Shown: piece by piece, positions 34,263 through 41,859 of the stretch | How positions within the stretch are numbered: the first letter of the stretch is position 1 | Layout of the letters: each line of letters opens with the position of its first letter | Source of the DNA: Amycolatopsis antarctica | Lineage (GTDB): Bacteria; Actinomycetota; Actinomycetes; Mycobacteriales; Pseudonocardiaceae | Reading direction: 5' to 3' | Length of the DNA stretch: 64,000 nt | Assembly: GCF_002262875.1 (NCBI RefSeq) | Contig: NZ_NKYE01000008.1 | Coordinates: 124,001 to 188,000 of the forward strand | The notes under the pieces: generated by a model | Told to the model about the DNA's origin: nothing | Seen by the model: the letters and a program-made list of their open reading frames with translations, nothing else | Database searches by the model: none | Translations under genes and position numbers: made by a program

Positions 34263-35507
34263 TCAGACGCCGGGCCTGCCCGAGGGCACCCGTTCCGGAC
34301 TGAGCACCACCGGCAGCACCCGCACCGAGCGCAGCAGTTCCGAACGCACCCACGGCACCTCCTGCTCCGGGCCGGACAGCGCGATCCCCGGGAAGTGGTC
34401 CAGCAGCGCGGACAGGCCGATCGTCAGCGAGGTACGGGCCTGGTGGGTACCCGGGCAGTAGTGCCTGCCCGCGCCGAACGCCAGGTGCCCGGCGGTGTCC
34501 CTGGTGATGTCCAGGCAGTGCGGCTCGGGGAAGTGTTCGCCGTCCCGGTTGGCCGCACCGAGCGCGAACACCACCAGGTCGCCCTCCTTGATCTCCCGTC
34601 CGCCGATCTCCATGTCCTCCACGGCGCAGCGCTGCGAGCTGATGTTGTGCGGTCCGGTGAAGCGCAGCAGCTCCTCCACGGCCTCGGAGGCGCGCAGCGG
34701 CTCGGCCAGCAGCAGCCGGAGCTGCTCGGGGTGGGTGAGCAGGGCGAGCGTGGCCGTGGCGAGGAAGCTGACGGCGGTCTCGACGGTGATCAGGATGAAG
34801 ATCAGGCAGGCCCGGACCAGCGCGTCGGCGTCCTGCCTGCCCTCGGAGGCCACTTTCGCGGCCAGCGCGGACGCGATGTCCTCGCCGCCGGTGGCGCGCC
34901 TGCGTGCGATGAGCTCGTCGATCATCGGGAACAGCCCGGCCAGGGCCTCGGCGCGCTGCTCGGGCGTGTCCGGCGCCATCCAGCCCGCGACGTACCCGCC
35001 GAACGCGGGCAGCTCGTCTTCCTCGTATCCGAGCAGCGCACCGGTGACGTGGGTGGCGTAGGGCATGGTGAACCGGGAGACGAGATCCAGCGGGCCGTCC
35101 ACGGTCGCGAGGTCCGCCAGCAGCCGGTCGGCGATGTTGCGGTACACCGGCGCGCGGGTCCGGGCGAACTCGCCGGACAGCTCGTCCTTCACCACCACGC
35201 GGACCTCGTCGGTGAAGGAGCGCATGAACTCCCCCATCTCCAGGATCTGCCCGAGGCGCTGTTCGCCACTCGCACCCTCTTCGAGGCCCGCGTCGCGGCG
35301 CTGCGCCACCCTGGCGGCGGCGATCCGGCCGGGATCCTTCGACAGCCGTGGATCCCGCAGGCCCGTCCGGATCTCCGCGCTGCCGAGCACCAGCCAGAAC
35401 CTGCTTCCGTCGGTGCCGTGCAACACGTGTACCGGAGCCTGCTCCCGCAGTCCGTCGAAGCGGCTGAACGGGTCGCGGTAGAAGTCGTCGTCGAGTTCGA
35501 ACAGCAT
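34263..35507 (-). CDS. Atypical cytochrome P450
   Basis: A 414-aa soluble bacterial P450. The haem-thiolate loop is FGAGRHYCPGTHQA, with the axial Cys in the expected context. The ExxR pair is EELLRF. The I-helix reads ILITVETAVSF, keeping an acid-Thr pair (ET) but not the usual AGxxT glycines. The C-helix HxxxR that normally binds a haem propionate is not evident; the region reads MGEFMRSFTDE. ATG 35507 (MLFELDDDFY) is the family-like start. It is the last gene after three tandem paralogous small proteins on the same strand (71-bp gap). The link suggests the P450 acts on, or with, those proteins; no ferredoxin or reductase gene is nearby. Confidence 0.85.
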   Translation of the reverse strand: MLFELDDDFYRDPFSRFDGLREQAPVHVLHGTDGSRFWLVLGSAEIRTGLRDPRLSKDPGRIAAARVAQRRDAGLEEGASGEQRLGQILEMGEFMRSFTDEVRVVVKDELSGEFARTRAPVYRNIADRLLADLATVDGPLDLVSRFTMPYATHVTGALLGYEEDELPAFGGYVAGWMAPDTPEQRAEALAGLFPMIDELIARRRATGGEDIASALAAKVASEGRQDADALVRACLIFILITVETAVSFLATATLALLTHPEQLRLLLAEPLRASEAVEELLRFTGPHNISSQRCAVEDMEIGGREIKEGDLVVFALGAANRDGEHFPEPHCLDITRDTAGHLAFGAGRHYCPGTHQARTSLTIGLSALLDHFPGIALSGPEQEVPWVRSELLRSVRVLPVVLSPERVPSGRPGV

Positions 35508-35578
35508 TGCCGCGCCTCTCGTGAGTAGGTCGCGGCCCGCCGGACAGGATGAGCGACCGGCGGGCCGCGACCGGTGTG

Positions 35579-35842
35579 TCAACTGGTGATCGCGCGAGTC
35601 CTGGCGGCCACCAGCTCGGCCACCGAGGCGTTGCCGCCGACCTCGATCATCGGCGCGGCCAGCACACCCTGGAACGCACCGCCGTCGACCGCGCAGACGT
35701 TGACGATGTCCACCGTGACGCCGGTGGTGACCGCCGTCAGGGTGGCCGTGCCGAGCGCCGCCTGGTTGGCGGGCAGTGCCCCGTCCATGGGGCCCGGCTT
35801 GATCAGCTCCGCGGCCACTGCCACGGTTGTCGGTGCCGTCAT
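35579..35842 (-). CDS. Small protein A of a three-member paralogous set
   Basis: An 87-aa Ala/Val/Thr-rich protein of unknown function. It starts MTAPTTVAVAAE like small protein B. The C-terminal 22 residues, IEVGGNASVAELVAARTRA, match the ends of proteins B and C. The single Cys is in VNVCAVDGG. There is no signal peptide or clear transmembrane helix. It lies 29 bp after B and 71 bp before the P450, on the same strand. It could be a modified-peptide precursor with a conserved C-terminal recognition element, or a small structural protein; sequence alone does not decide. Confidence 0.65.
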   Translation of the reverse strand: MTAPTTVAVAAELIKPGPMDGALPANQAALGTATLTAVTTGVTVDIVNVCAVDGGAFQGVLAAPMIEVGGNASVAELVAARTRAITS

Positions 35843-35871
35843 CGCACTCTCCTCGGGGTTGGAATCGTCGA

Positions 35872-36105
35872 TCAGGCGGTCATGGCTCCGGCCCGCGCCG
35901 CGACGAGGTCGGCGACGGGTGCGTGACCGCCCACCTCGATCGCGGGCACCGACATGGACTCCCGCGCACCGCCGATGGTCTCGACGAGCGCGATGCCGGT
36001 GACGACGAAACTGCGCCCCTCGGCGATGCCGACGGGCTGACGTCCGAGCGGAGCGTCCACCGTGCCGGTGTCGGCGGCGGCGGAGACCGCGGTCGGTCCT
36101 GTCAT
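35872..36105 (-). CDS. Small protein B of a three-member paralogous set
   Basis: A 77-aa protein with an N-terminus like protein A (MTGPTAVSAAAD) and the shared C-terminal segment IEVGGHAPVADLVAARAGA. It has no Cys. The middle (VVTGIALVETIGGARESMSVP) is divergent from A and C, as expected if the middle is the variable part. It is between C (49-bp gap) and A (29-bp gap). Recognition as a gene rests on the paralogy and conserved spacing rather than on any known family. Confidence 0.65.
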   Translation of the reverse strand: MTGPTAVSAAADTGTVDAPLGRQPVGIAEGRSFVVTGIALVETIGGARESMSVPAIEVGGHAPVADLVAARAGAMTA

Positions 36106-36154
36106 GCTGACTCCTTCCCTGGTGTGCCGGCTGCGCTGCCGTCGCGGCGCGAGC

Positions 36155-36385
36155 TCAGCCGGCCAGCGCGGTGGAACGGGCGGAGACCAGCTCGTTCACC
36201 GACGCGTTCTCCGCGACCTCGATACGCGCGATCAGCGGGGTGGAGGTCGCCCCGCAGATGGTGGCGGCCAGGGTCGCGGTGGTGAGCGCGCCGAAGACGC
36301 CCATCTTCTCCTCGGCGCCGGGCAGGCGACCCTTGAGCGCGTCCAGAGTCGGGGTGCTGGCGGCCTCGATCACGGAATTCTGCAC
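36155..36385 (-). CDS. Small protein C of a three-member paralogous set
   Basis: A 76-aa protein starting at GTG 36385 with AAGGAG about 10 nt upstream. Its C-terminus IEVAENASVNELVSARSTA aligns with A and B. It has one Cys in TICGAT and a charged early part (DALKGRLPGAEEKMG) that A and B lack. A longer in-frame start at 36442 adds 19 polar residues and is less likely. As the first gene of the four-gene row it follows a dyad-containing 136-bp gap after the ATP-grasp gene. Confidence 0.62.
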   Translation of the reverse strand: MQNSVIEAASTPTLDALKGRLPGAEEKMGVFGALTTATLAATICGATSTPLIARIEVAENASVNELVSARSTALAG

Positions 36386-36467
36386 GGTGCATCGCTCCTT
36401 CTGCTCCTGGACGTGGTCGTGGTCCACGTCTCCACCAGGCACGCTATGGAACGATCACCGGCCGTAC

Positions 36468-36485
36468 ATCAGCACTTTCGCTGAT
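36468..36485. promoter_or_regulatory. Perfect dyad ATCAGC-N6-GCTGAT upstream of the small-protein/P450 row
   Basis: Six-base arms lie in an AT-richer patch 83 bp before protein C. On the minus strand TTGGCA (36489-36494) and TGATGT (36465-36470) could be -35/-10 with 18-bp spacing, and the dyad falls across that spacer. It might instead be a weak terminator of the ATP-grasp gene, but there is no T-run. Confidence 0.35.
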
Positions 36486-36521
36486 AGATGTGCCAAGGGA
36501 ACGTCGTTCGCACTATTGGCG

Positions 36522-37394
36522 TCACCGGAGGGAGGCGCGTATGGCGGAGGCGAACCGCAGCGGCGCTCCAGGATCTGCCTGCCCGAAGCCCAGCGACGGC
36601 TCAGTCAGTTCCAGTTCGAGCAGTACGGCGCTGCCGTCGTCGGCGCGCAGCACGTCGACGCGGGCGTAGAGCAGCTCGTGACGGGCCAGGCCGAGCAGGC
36701 CGGCAGCAGCGTCCATGACGTCCTCGGCCAGCGCACGCGAGGCCGGGTCCGGCTGGGTGGCGCCCAGTTGCTCGGCCACGAACAGCCCGGAACCGTCGGT
36801 CTCGGCACCGGTGAGCATGGGGCCCTTGGTGAAGGCGTGCGAGTAGACCCCGCCGAGGAACACCAGCGCCGTCTCGCCCTCTGTGTCCACAGTGGACTGG
36901 TATGGCTGCAGTAGCGCGGTCTGCCCGGCCCGGTGCAGTTCGCCGAGGTGCCTGGCGGCCTCCTCGACCGAGTCGGGCGCGAACCGGCCGGCACCGATGG
37001 AACCCATACCCACCGCCGGTTTCAGCACGAACGGCACCTCCGGCCAGGACGGTCGGACACCGGGTGCGACCAGTTCGGTCGGCACGATCGCGACACCCGC
37101 ACCGGCCAGATCGGTGAGATAGCGCTTGTCGGTGTTCCACCGCACGGTGTCCACGGGGTTGCGCAGCGCGGGCACCGAGGCGCACCAGGCCAGGAACTCC
37201 TCCCGCCGGGCTGAGTAGTCCCAGGTGCTGCGCAGGACAACCAGCTCGGCACCGGCGAAGTCGACGCTCTCGTCGTCCCAGACCACCCAGTCCGCGCCGC
37301 GGCCCACCGCCGCCAGCGCCGCGGGAACGGCATGCTCGTCACCGTCGCCGCGCGGAAGTCTCGCACAGCTCACCAGGAGTACACGTGCGCTCAT
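36522..37394 (-). CDS. ATP-grasp family ligase (DcsG-like)
   Basis: A 290-aa ATP-grasp enzyme; these form amide-type bonds through an acyl-phosphate. The N-terminal domain contains VVLRSTWDYSARREEFLAWC and NPVDTVRWNTDKRYLTDL, typical of the DcsG/glutathione-synthetase-like branch. The nucleotide lysine segment is PFVLKPAVGMGS. Metal-binding acids follow (YARVDVL, LLELELTEPSLGF). The C-terminal Asn of the usual ExN motif is Thr here (ELELTEP). Start ATG 37394 overlaps the stop of the upstream 108-aa gene (ATGA). The substrate is unknown. Whether it belongs with the downstream P450 row or is a stand-alone pair is open. Confidence 0.8.
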   Translation of the reverse strand: MSARVLLVSCARLPRGDGDEHAVPAALAAVGRGADWVVWDDESVDFAGAELVVLRSTWDYSARREEFLAWCASVPALRNPVDTVRWNTDKRYLTDLAGAGVAIVPTELVAPGVRPSWPEVPFVLKPAVGMGSIGAGRFAPDSVEEAARHLGELHRAGQTALLQPYQSTVDTEGETALVFLGGVYSHAFTKGPMLTGAETDGSGLFVAEQLGATQPDPASRALAEDVMDAAAGLLGLARHELLYARVDVLRADDGSAVLLELELTEPSLGFGQADPGAPLRFASAIRASLR

Positions 37395-37717
37395 CGGCGG
37401 GCTTTCGACCCTGCCATCCGCCTGCGGTGCGCCGCCCCGATGTCCGTCGCGTTGACGGTCTCGGAGTCCCACTCGGCGGCCTCAATGTCCTCGATCGCCT
37501 CGACGAGTGCCGCGCCGGTCGCCACGGAGGGGACGAACACGTCGCCCATCGCGCCGTCCGCACCGACCAGGACCACCCTGGCGCCCGCGCGTCCGACGTG
37601 CTCCACCACCGCCTTCGACGGCTTGCCGTGCGCGGCCGCGAATTCGCGCGCCGCGGTGAGCTGCCGCTGCGTAGGCGGGGTGGTGCCGGACTCGGTCTTC
37701 TCGGTCTCCTCGGCCAT
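37391..37717 (-). CDS. Conserved hypothetical 108-aa protein coupled to the ATP-grasp ligase
   Basis: A small, soluble, charged protein. An N-terminal acidic stretch (AEETEKTES) is followed by a compact core GRAGARVVLVGADGAMGDVFVPSVATGAALVEAI and a basic C-terminus (HRRRMAGSKARR). I do not recognise a family. Its stop overlaps the ATP-grasp start by four bases, so the two are translationally coupled. Start ATG 37717 is favoured; ATG at 37726 would add three residues. It is divergent from qor. Confidence 0.6.
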   Translation of the reverse strand: MAEETEKTESGTTPPTQRQLTAAREFAAAHGKPSKAVVEHVGRAGARVVLVGADGAMGDVFVPSVATGAALVEAIEDIEAAEWDSETVNATDIGAAHRRRMAGSKARR

Positions 37718-37810
37718 TCTCGGCATTCTAGGTGTATCCGGCACGTGCGGCGGAACATCGTCCGCGAGGCGATGGTTGTACCGGTCACGGCCGATATCCG
37801 AGGAGGACGA

Positions 37811-38782
37811 ATGCCAGCAGCGATCCAGGTACGCCGGACGGGTGGACCCGAGGTTCTGGAGTACACCGACGTCGAGGTCGGCGACCCTGGCCCGGGCGAA
37901 CTGCTCGTCGACGTGCGCGCGGCGGGTGTCAACTACATCGACACGTACCACCGCGGCGGCGTCTACCCGCTGGAGCTGCCGTTCACGCCGGGGATGGAGG
38001 GCGCGGGCACCGTCGCCGCCGTCGGCCCGGAGGTGACCGGTTTCATGGTGGGCGATCGGGTCGGCTGGCAGGGGGTACTCGGCAGCTACGCGCAGCGCCA
38101 TCGTGTGCCCGCGGGGGTGGCCGTGCGGATCCGGGACGGGATCTCCGACGAGGTCGCCGCCGCCACGCTGCTCCAGGGCGTCACCGCGCACTACCTGGTG
38201 GCCTCGACGTACCCGGTGCGCCAGGGCGACACGGTCCTCGTGCACGCCGCCGCCGGTGGGGTCGGCCTGCTGCTGACGCAGCTCGCCAAGGCACGCGGGG
38301 CACGGGTGCTCGCCACGGTGTCGACGGCCGAGAAGGAGGAACTCGCCAGGGGCGCCGGGGCGGACGAGGTCATCCGGTACACCGAGGTCGACTTCGCCGG
38401 GGAGGTACGCAGGCTGACCGGGGGCGAGGGGGTCGCCGCGGTCTACGACGGCGTCGGCAAGTCCACTGTGGACGGTTCGCTGGCGAGCCTGCGGCCGCGC
38501 GGGGTCCTGGCCCTGTTCGGCGCGTCGAGCGGACCGGTGCCGCCGATCGACCCGCAGTCGCTGAACAAGGCCGGGTCGGTGTACCTCACCAGGCCCACCA
38601 CCGTGCACTACACGGCGACGCGCGAGGAACTCGACTGGCGGGTGGGCGAACTGTTCGACGCGGTCGAGGCCGGCTCGCTCTCGGTGCGTATCGGCGGGCG
38701 CTATCCGCTGGCCGAGGCTCGCCAGGCGCACGAGGACCTGCAGGGCCGCCGCACCACCGGGAAACTCCTGCTCCAGCCGTGA
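37811..38782 (+). CDS. qor: NADPH:quinone oxidoreductase (zeta-crystallin-like MDR)
   Basis: A 323-aa zinc-free medium-chain reductase that reduces quinones with NADPH. The catalytic domain shows VNYIDTYHRGGVYPLELPFTPGMEGAG. The Rossmann core VLVHAAAGGVGLLLTQLAKARG binds NADPH. The zinc-binding Cys cluster of alcohol dehydrogenases is absent, as in QOR. ATG 37811 follows an excellent SD (GAGGAGGA). It is placed as Rv1454c in the mycobacterial order and transcribed alone. Confidence 0.92.
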   Translation: MPAAIQVRRTGGPEVLEYTDVEVGDPGPGELLVDVRAAGVNYIDTYHRGGVYPLELPFTPGMEGAGTVAAVGPEVTGFMVGDRVGWQGVLGSYAQRHRVPAGVAVRIRDGISDEVAAATLLQGVTAHYLVASTYPVRQGDTVLVHAAAGGVGLLLTQLAKARGARVLATVSTAEKEELARGAGADEVIRYTEVDFAGEVRRLTGGEGVAAVYDGVGKSTVDGSLASLRPRGVLALFGASSGPVPPIDPQSLNKAGSVYLTRPTTVHYTATREELDWRVGELFDAVEAGSLSVRIGGRYPLAEARQAHEDLQGRRTTGKLLLQP

Positions 38783-38797
38783 CGGATGCCCCGGACG

Positions 38798-38836
38798 ACG
38801 GCGGGCCCGGAACGGCATGCGTTCCGGGTCCGCCGT
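38798..38836. terminator. Bidirectional terminator between qor and the FKBP gene
   Basis: A 17-bp stem (arms 38798-38814 and 38820-38836, one G.T wobble) with a 5-nt loop lies between convergent stop codons. Confidence 0.75.
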
Positions 38837-38845
38837 GGTCCGCGA

Positions 38846-39430
38846 TCAGGCCCCCGCGGGGGTGACCTTCACCGCGTCGACGACGAAGGCGAGCGTCTCG
38901 TTGGGCTTGATGCCCTGCCCGCCGGGACCGTAACCCTTCTCCGGCGGCACGATCAGCAGCCTGCGCGCGCCCTCCTTCATTCCGACGAGGCCCTCGTTCC
39001 AGCCGTCGATCACCTGGGCCTGGCCCAGGTTCTCCAGCGGGAAGGTCTCGCCACGGTCGAAGGAGTTGTCCTTGACGACCTTGTCCGACCAGGTCACCAG
39101 CAGGTAGTTGGCCTCGATGGTGCTACCGGGGGTCGCCTCGGCGCCGGTCCCGGGCACCAGGTCCTCCGACACCAGCGACTTCGGCGGCGAGCAGGTGTCC
39201 GGGATGGTGATCGTCGGCTTCTGTCCCGGTTCGCCGGCCACCTGCACGTCCTGTGCGGTGCACTCCGGGCCCTGGGCCACCGGCGCCTCGGCCGGCGGGG
39301 CGCCCGCCGACTGCGCCGGCGCGGGGTCGGTGCCCGGGGGAAGATCGGACGGTTCTTCCATCGTCGGGCTGCACGCCGCCAGTGCGAGGGCCACACCGGC
39401 CACCGCGGTCATGTTGCCAAGTCTGCGCAT
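38846..39430 (-). CDS. FKBP-type peptidyl-prolyl isomerase lipoprotein
   Basis: A 194-aa secreted lipoprotein. The signal peptide MRRLGNMTAVAGVALALAAC ends in a lipobox (LAAC) for lipidation at Cys20. A Pro/Ala-rich linker precedes an FKBP domain of about 100 residues with VIDGWNEGLVGMKEGARRLLIVPPEKGYG, the canonical active-site strand, and AFVVDAVKV at the end. It probably helps fold exported proteins. ATG 39430 is set by the signal peptide, and TAAGCT 7 nt upstream supports a leaderless message. It lies 10 bp after the helicase gene on the same strand. Confidence 0.9.
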   Translation of the reverse strand: MRRLGNMTAVAGVALALAACSPTMEEPSDLPPGTDPAPAQSAGAPPAEAPVAQGPECTAQDVQVAGEPGQKPTITIPDTCSPPKSLVSEDLVPGTGAEATPGSTIEANYLLVTWSDKVVKDNSFDRGETFPLENLGQAQVIDGWNEGLVGMKEGARRLLIVPPEKGYGPGGQGIKPNETLAFVVDAVKVTPAGA

Positions 39431-39437
39431 GGCGGAC

Positions 39438-39443
39438 AGCTTA
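39438..39443 (-). promoter_or_regulatory. Candidate -10 (TAAGCT) for the FKBP gene, overlapping the helicase stop
   Basis: On the minus strand TAAGCT includes the TAA stop of the upstream helicase gene and ends 7 nt before the FKBP ATG. Confidence 0.4.
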
Positions 39444-41765
39444 TCGGGACGCCGCCGCACTCCCGTCCTGGCCCGGGCGGTCACCCGGCCCGCTCAGTGC
39501 TGGGGGCCGCGGACCGGTGTGCAGCACGGTCAGCCGCTGCGTCGCCCGCGTCAGCGCGACGTAGAGGTCGTTCCAGCCGCGCGGGGAACCGTCCACGATC
39601 TCGCCGGGTGCCACCAGGACGACCGAATCGAACTCCAGTCCCTTGACGCCGGCGACATCGAGCACCGCCGGATTCGGTTCGCCGGCCTCGGACCGGGTGG
39701 TCGCGTCGGCGAGGGTGCCCCTCAGTTCGCGGCACATCCCCTGCGGGCACACCACGGCCACCGTGCCACCGCCCACCGCGCCGACCTCGGCGGCGGCGAC
39801 CTCGCGCAGCACGGTGGGCAGCGCGGCCATCGCGAGATCGCGCTGGACGGGGGCGAGGCCGGTGCTGCGTACCGAGGTGGGCGCGTCGAGCGCGGGGTCG
39901 ACCTCGGCCAGCGCCTGTCCGGCAAGCTCCATGATCTCGGCCGGGGTGCGGTAGTTGACGGTCAGTTCGCGCAACCGCCACCGGTCGGCGACATACGGGC
40001 CGAGGGCCCCCGCCCACGAGGACGCACCGCCTTCCGCCCCGGTCTGCGCCACATCGCCGACGAGCGTCATCGACCGGCTCGGGCAGCGGCGCATCAGCAG
40101 GCGCCAGTCCATTTCGGACAGTTCCTGCGCCTCGTCGACGATCACGTGGCCGAAGGTCCAGGTCCGGTCCCGCGCCGCCCGCTGCGCGGCGGTGAGGTCG
40201 CTGCGACGCTGCTGCCGTTCGGCGAGCAGTTCGGCGTCCAGCACGTCGCCGACCCGCAGCACCTCCTCGTCGATGATCTCCTCGTCCTGCTCCATCACGT
40301 CGAGCACGCCCTCGGCGTAGGCGCGCTCCTCCCGCTCCCGGCGGACGGCCTCGGCACGGGACTCGGTGTCGTCCTCGCCGAGCAGCTCGGCCAGTTCGTC
40401 CAGCAGCGGCACGTCGGCCGGGGTGAACGGCGCCCGCGGATCGCGCAACAAACCGGCCAGTTCCGGCTCGGTGAACCGGACTCCGGCGGCCGTGCGCAGC
40501 AGGCTCTCGTCCGAGAGCAGCTCACCGAGCAGCCGTTCCGGGCCGATCAGCGGCCACAGCTCGTGGAGCGCGGCGGCCACGTTCTCGTCGGCGGCGAGCT
40601 CGGCGCGGATGTCGTCCAGGTCGCGCGGGTCGAGCAGGTCCTCCCCGAGCCTGCGGGCGGTCTGCCGGGTGAGCGCGTCGAGCACGTCGTCGACGAAGAG
40701 CCGGCGGGCCTGGTTGTGCGGCCTGCGCGAGCGCCGGGCCCGGGTCCTCGCCTCCGTGCAGGTCTTGCGGTCCAGCCGGAGGATCTCCCGCTCGACCTCG
40801 ATCTCCACGACCGGCTCGGGTACCCGCTGCCGGTCGCGGACAGCGTCGGCGAGCACCTCGACCATCGCGATACGGCCCTTGACCTCCGCCGGCCGTGGCA
40901 GCTCCAGCCCGTTCGCGCGGACTCCGGGGTACAGCTCGCCGACGGTGGCGAGCAGCACGCCCGTCTCCCCCAGCGACGGGAGCACCTGGCCGATGTAGCG
41001 CAGGAAGGTGTCGTTCGGCCCGACCACCAGCACGCCGCGGGTGGTGAGCTGCCGCCGGTGTGTGTACAGCAGGTAGGCCGCCCGGTGCAGCGCCACCGCC
41101 GTCTTCCCGGTGCCCGGTCCGCCCTGCACGACCAGCACTCCGGGCAGTGACGCGCGGATGATGCCGTCCTGCTCGGCCTGGATGGTGGCGACGATGTCGG
41201 ACATCTCGCCGGTGCGCCTGCGCTCGAGCGCGGCCAGCAGAGCCGCTTCTCCGGCCAGCCCGAGGTCCTGCCCCTGGTCGGCCTCGCGCAGGTCGAGGAT
41301 CTCGTCGTCGACGGCGGTGACGCGGCGGGAGAGCGAACGGATGTGCCTGCGCCTGCGCACTCCGTCCGGTGAGGCGGCCGTCGCCAGGTAGAAGGGGCGG
41401 GCGACCGGGGCGCGCCAGTCGACGAGCAGCGGGCGGTAGTCGTCCTCGGTGTCGAAGAGACCGAGCCTGCCGATGTAGGCGGTCTCCTCGCCTGCCGGGT
41501 CGTCGTGGAAGTCGAGCCTGCCGAAGCAGAGACCCTGTTCGACGGAGTTGAGCTGGGCCAGCCGGTCGCTGAATGTCGTGGTGGCCACATCGCGTTCGGT
41601 ACGGGCCTGCGGGGTGCCGCCGGTCTGGCTCAGGGTCTCGTGGAGGCGGCGGGTGGCCAGCTCGCGTTCGGCGTCGAGATGGCGGTACAGCACGGTCAGG
41701 TAGCGCTGCTCGGCGGCGACCTCGGTGTCACCTTCGGATTCCCGGTGTTGCGGAGACACGGACAA
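39441..41765 (-). CDS. helD: UvrD-like helicase of the HelD (RNA polymerase recycling) family
   Basis: A 774-aa superfamily-1 helicase-like protein. The N-terminal coiled-coil arm (about 10-75), which HelD inserts into the RNA polymerase secondary channel, precedes a split ATPase. Motifs are VLVVQGGPGTGKTAVALHRA (Walker A), GHVIVDEAQELSEMDW (Walker B), VGDVAQTG (motif III) and DLYVALTRATQRLTVLH (motif VI). HelD proteins dissociate stalled or drug-bound polymerase from DNA. I saw no rifampicin-associated-element-like dyad upstream, so nothing here shows rifampicin induction. It is likely transcribed alone or with the downstream FKBP gene. Confidence 0.87.
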   Translation of the reverse strand: MSVSPQHRESEGDTEVAAEQRYLTVLYRHLDAERELATRRLHETLSQTGGTPQARTERDVATTTFSDRLAQLNSVEQGLCFGRLDFHDDPAGEETAYIGRLGLFDTEDDYRPLLVDWRAPVARPFYLATAASPDGVRRRRHIRSLSRRVTAVDDEILDLREADQGQDLGLAGEAALLAALERRRTGEMSDIVATIQAEQDGIIRASLPGVLVVQGGPGTGKTAVALHRAAYLLYTHRRQLTTRGVLVVGPNDTFLRYIGQVLPSLGETGVLLATVGELYPGVRANGLELPRPAEVKGRIAMVEVLADAVRDRQRVPEPVVEIEVEREILRLDRKTCTEARTRARRSRRPHNQARRLFVDDVLDALTRQTARRLGEDLLDPRDLDDIRAELAADENVAAALHELWPLIGPERLLGELLSDESLLRTAAGVRFTEPELAGLLRDPRAPFTPADVPLLDELAELLGEDDTESRAEAVRREREERAYAEGVLDVMEQDEEIIDEEVLRVGDVLDAELLAERQQRRSDLTAAQRAARDRTWTFGHVIVDEAQELSEMDWRLLMRRCPSRSMTLVGDVAQTGAEGGASSWAGALGPYVADRWRLRELTVNYRTPAEIMELAGQALAEVDPALDAPTSVRSTGLAPVQRDLAMAALPTVLREVAAAEVGAVGGGTVAVVCPQGMCRELRGTLADATTRSEAGEPNPAVLDVAGVKGLEFDSVVLVAPGEIVDGSPRGWNDLYVALTRATQRLTVLHTGPRPPALSGPGDRPGQDGSAAASR

Positions 41766-41859
41766 TCGGGTCCTGCTTTCGGTCGGGGGTATCGCCGGAT
41801 CACAACGGGCGGCACGCCCCGGTCATTCCACCGGCGCGGGACCGGGGTGCCCGGACCGG

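Noticed and set aside
35579-36385. Classification of the small proteins as known P450-crosslinked peptide precursors
   Set aside because: The conserved C-termini lack the short aromatic core motifs described for those peptides, so I leave the proteins unassigned rather than name a class.
41766-41859. Rifampicin-associated element upstream of the HelD-like gene
   Set aside because: No inverted repeat of the expected kind is visible in the upstream gap, so a HelR-type rifampicin-resistance assignment is not supported.
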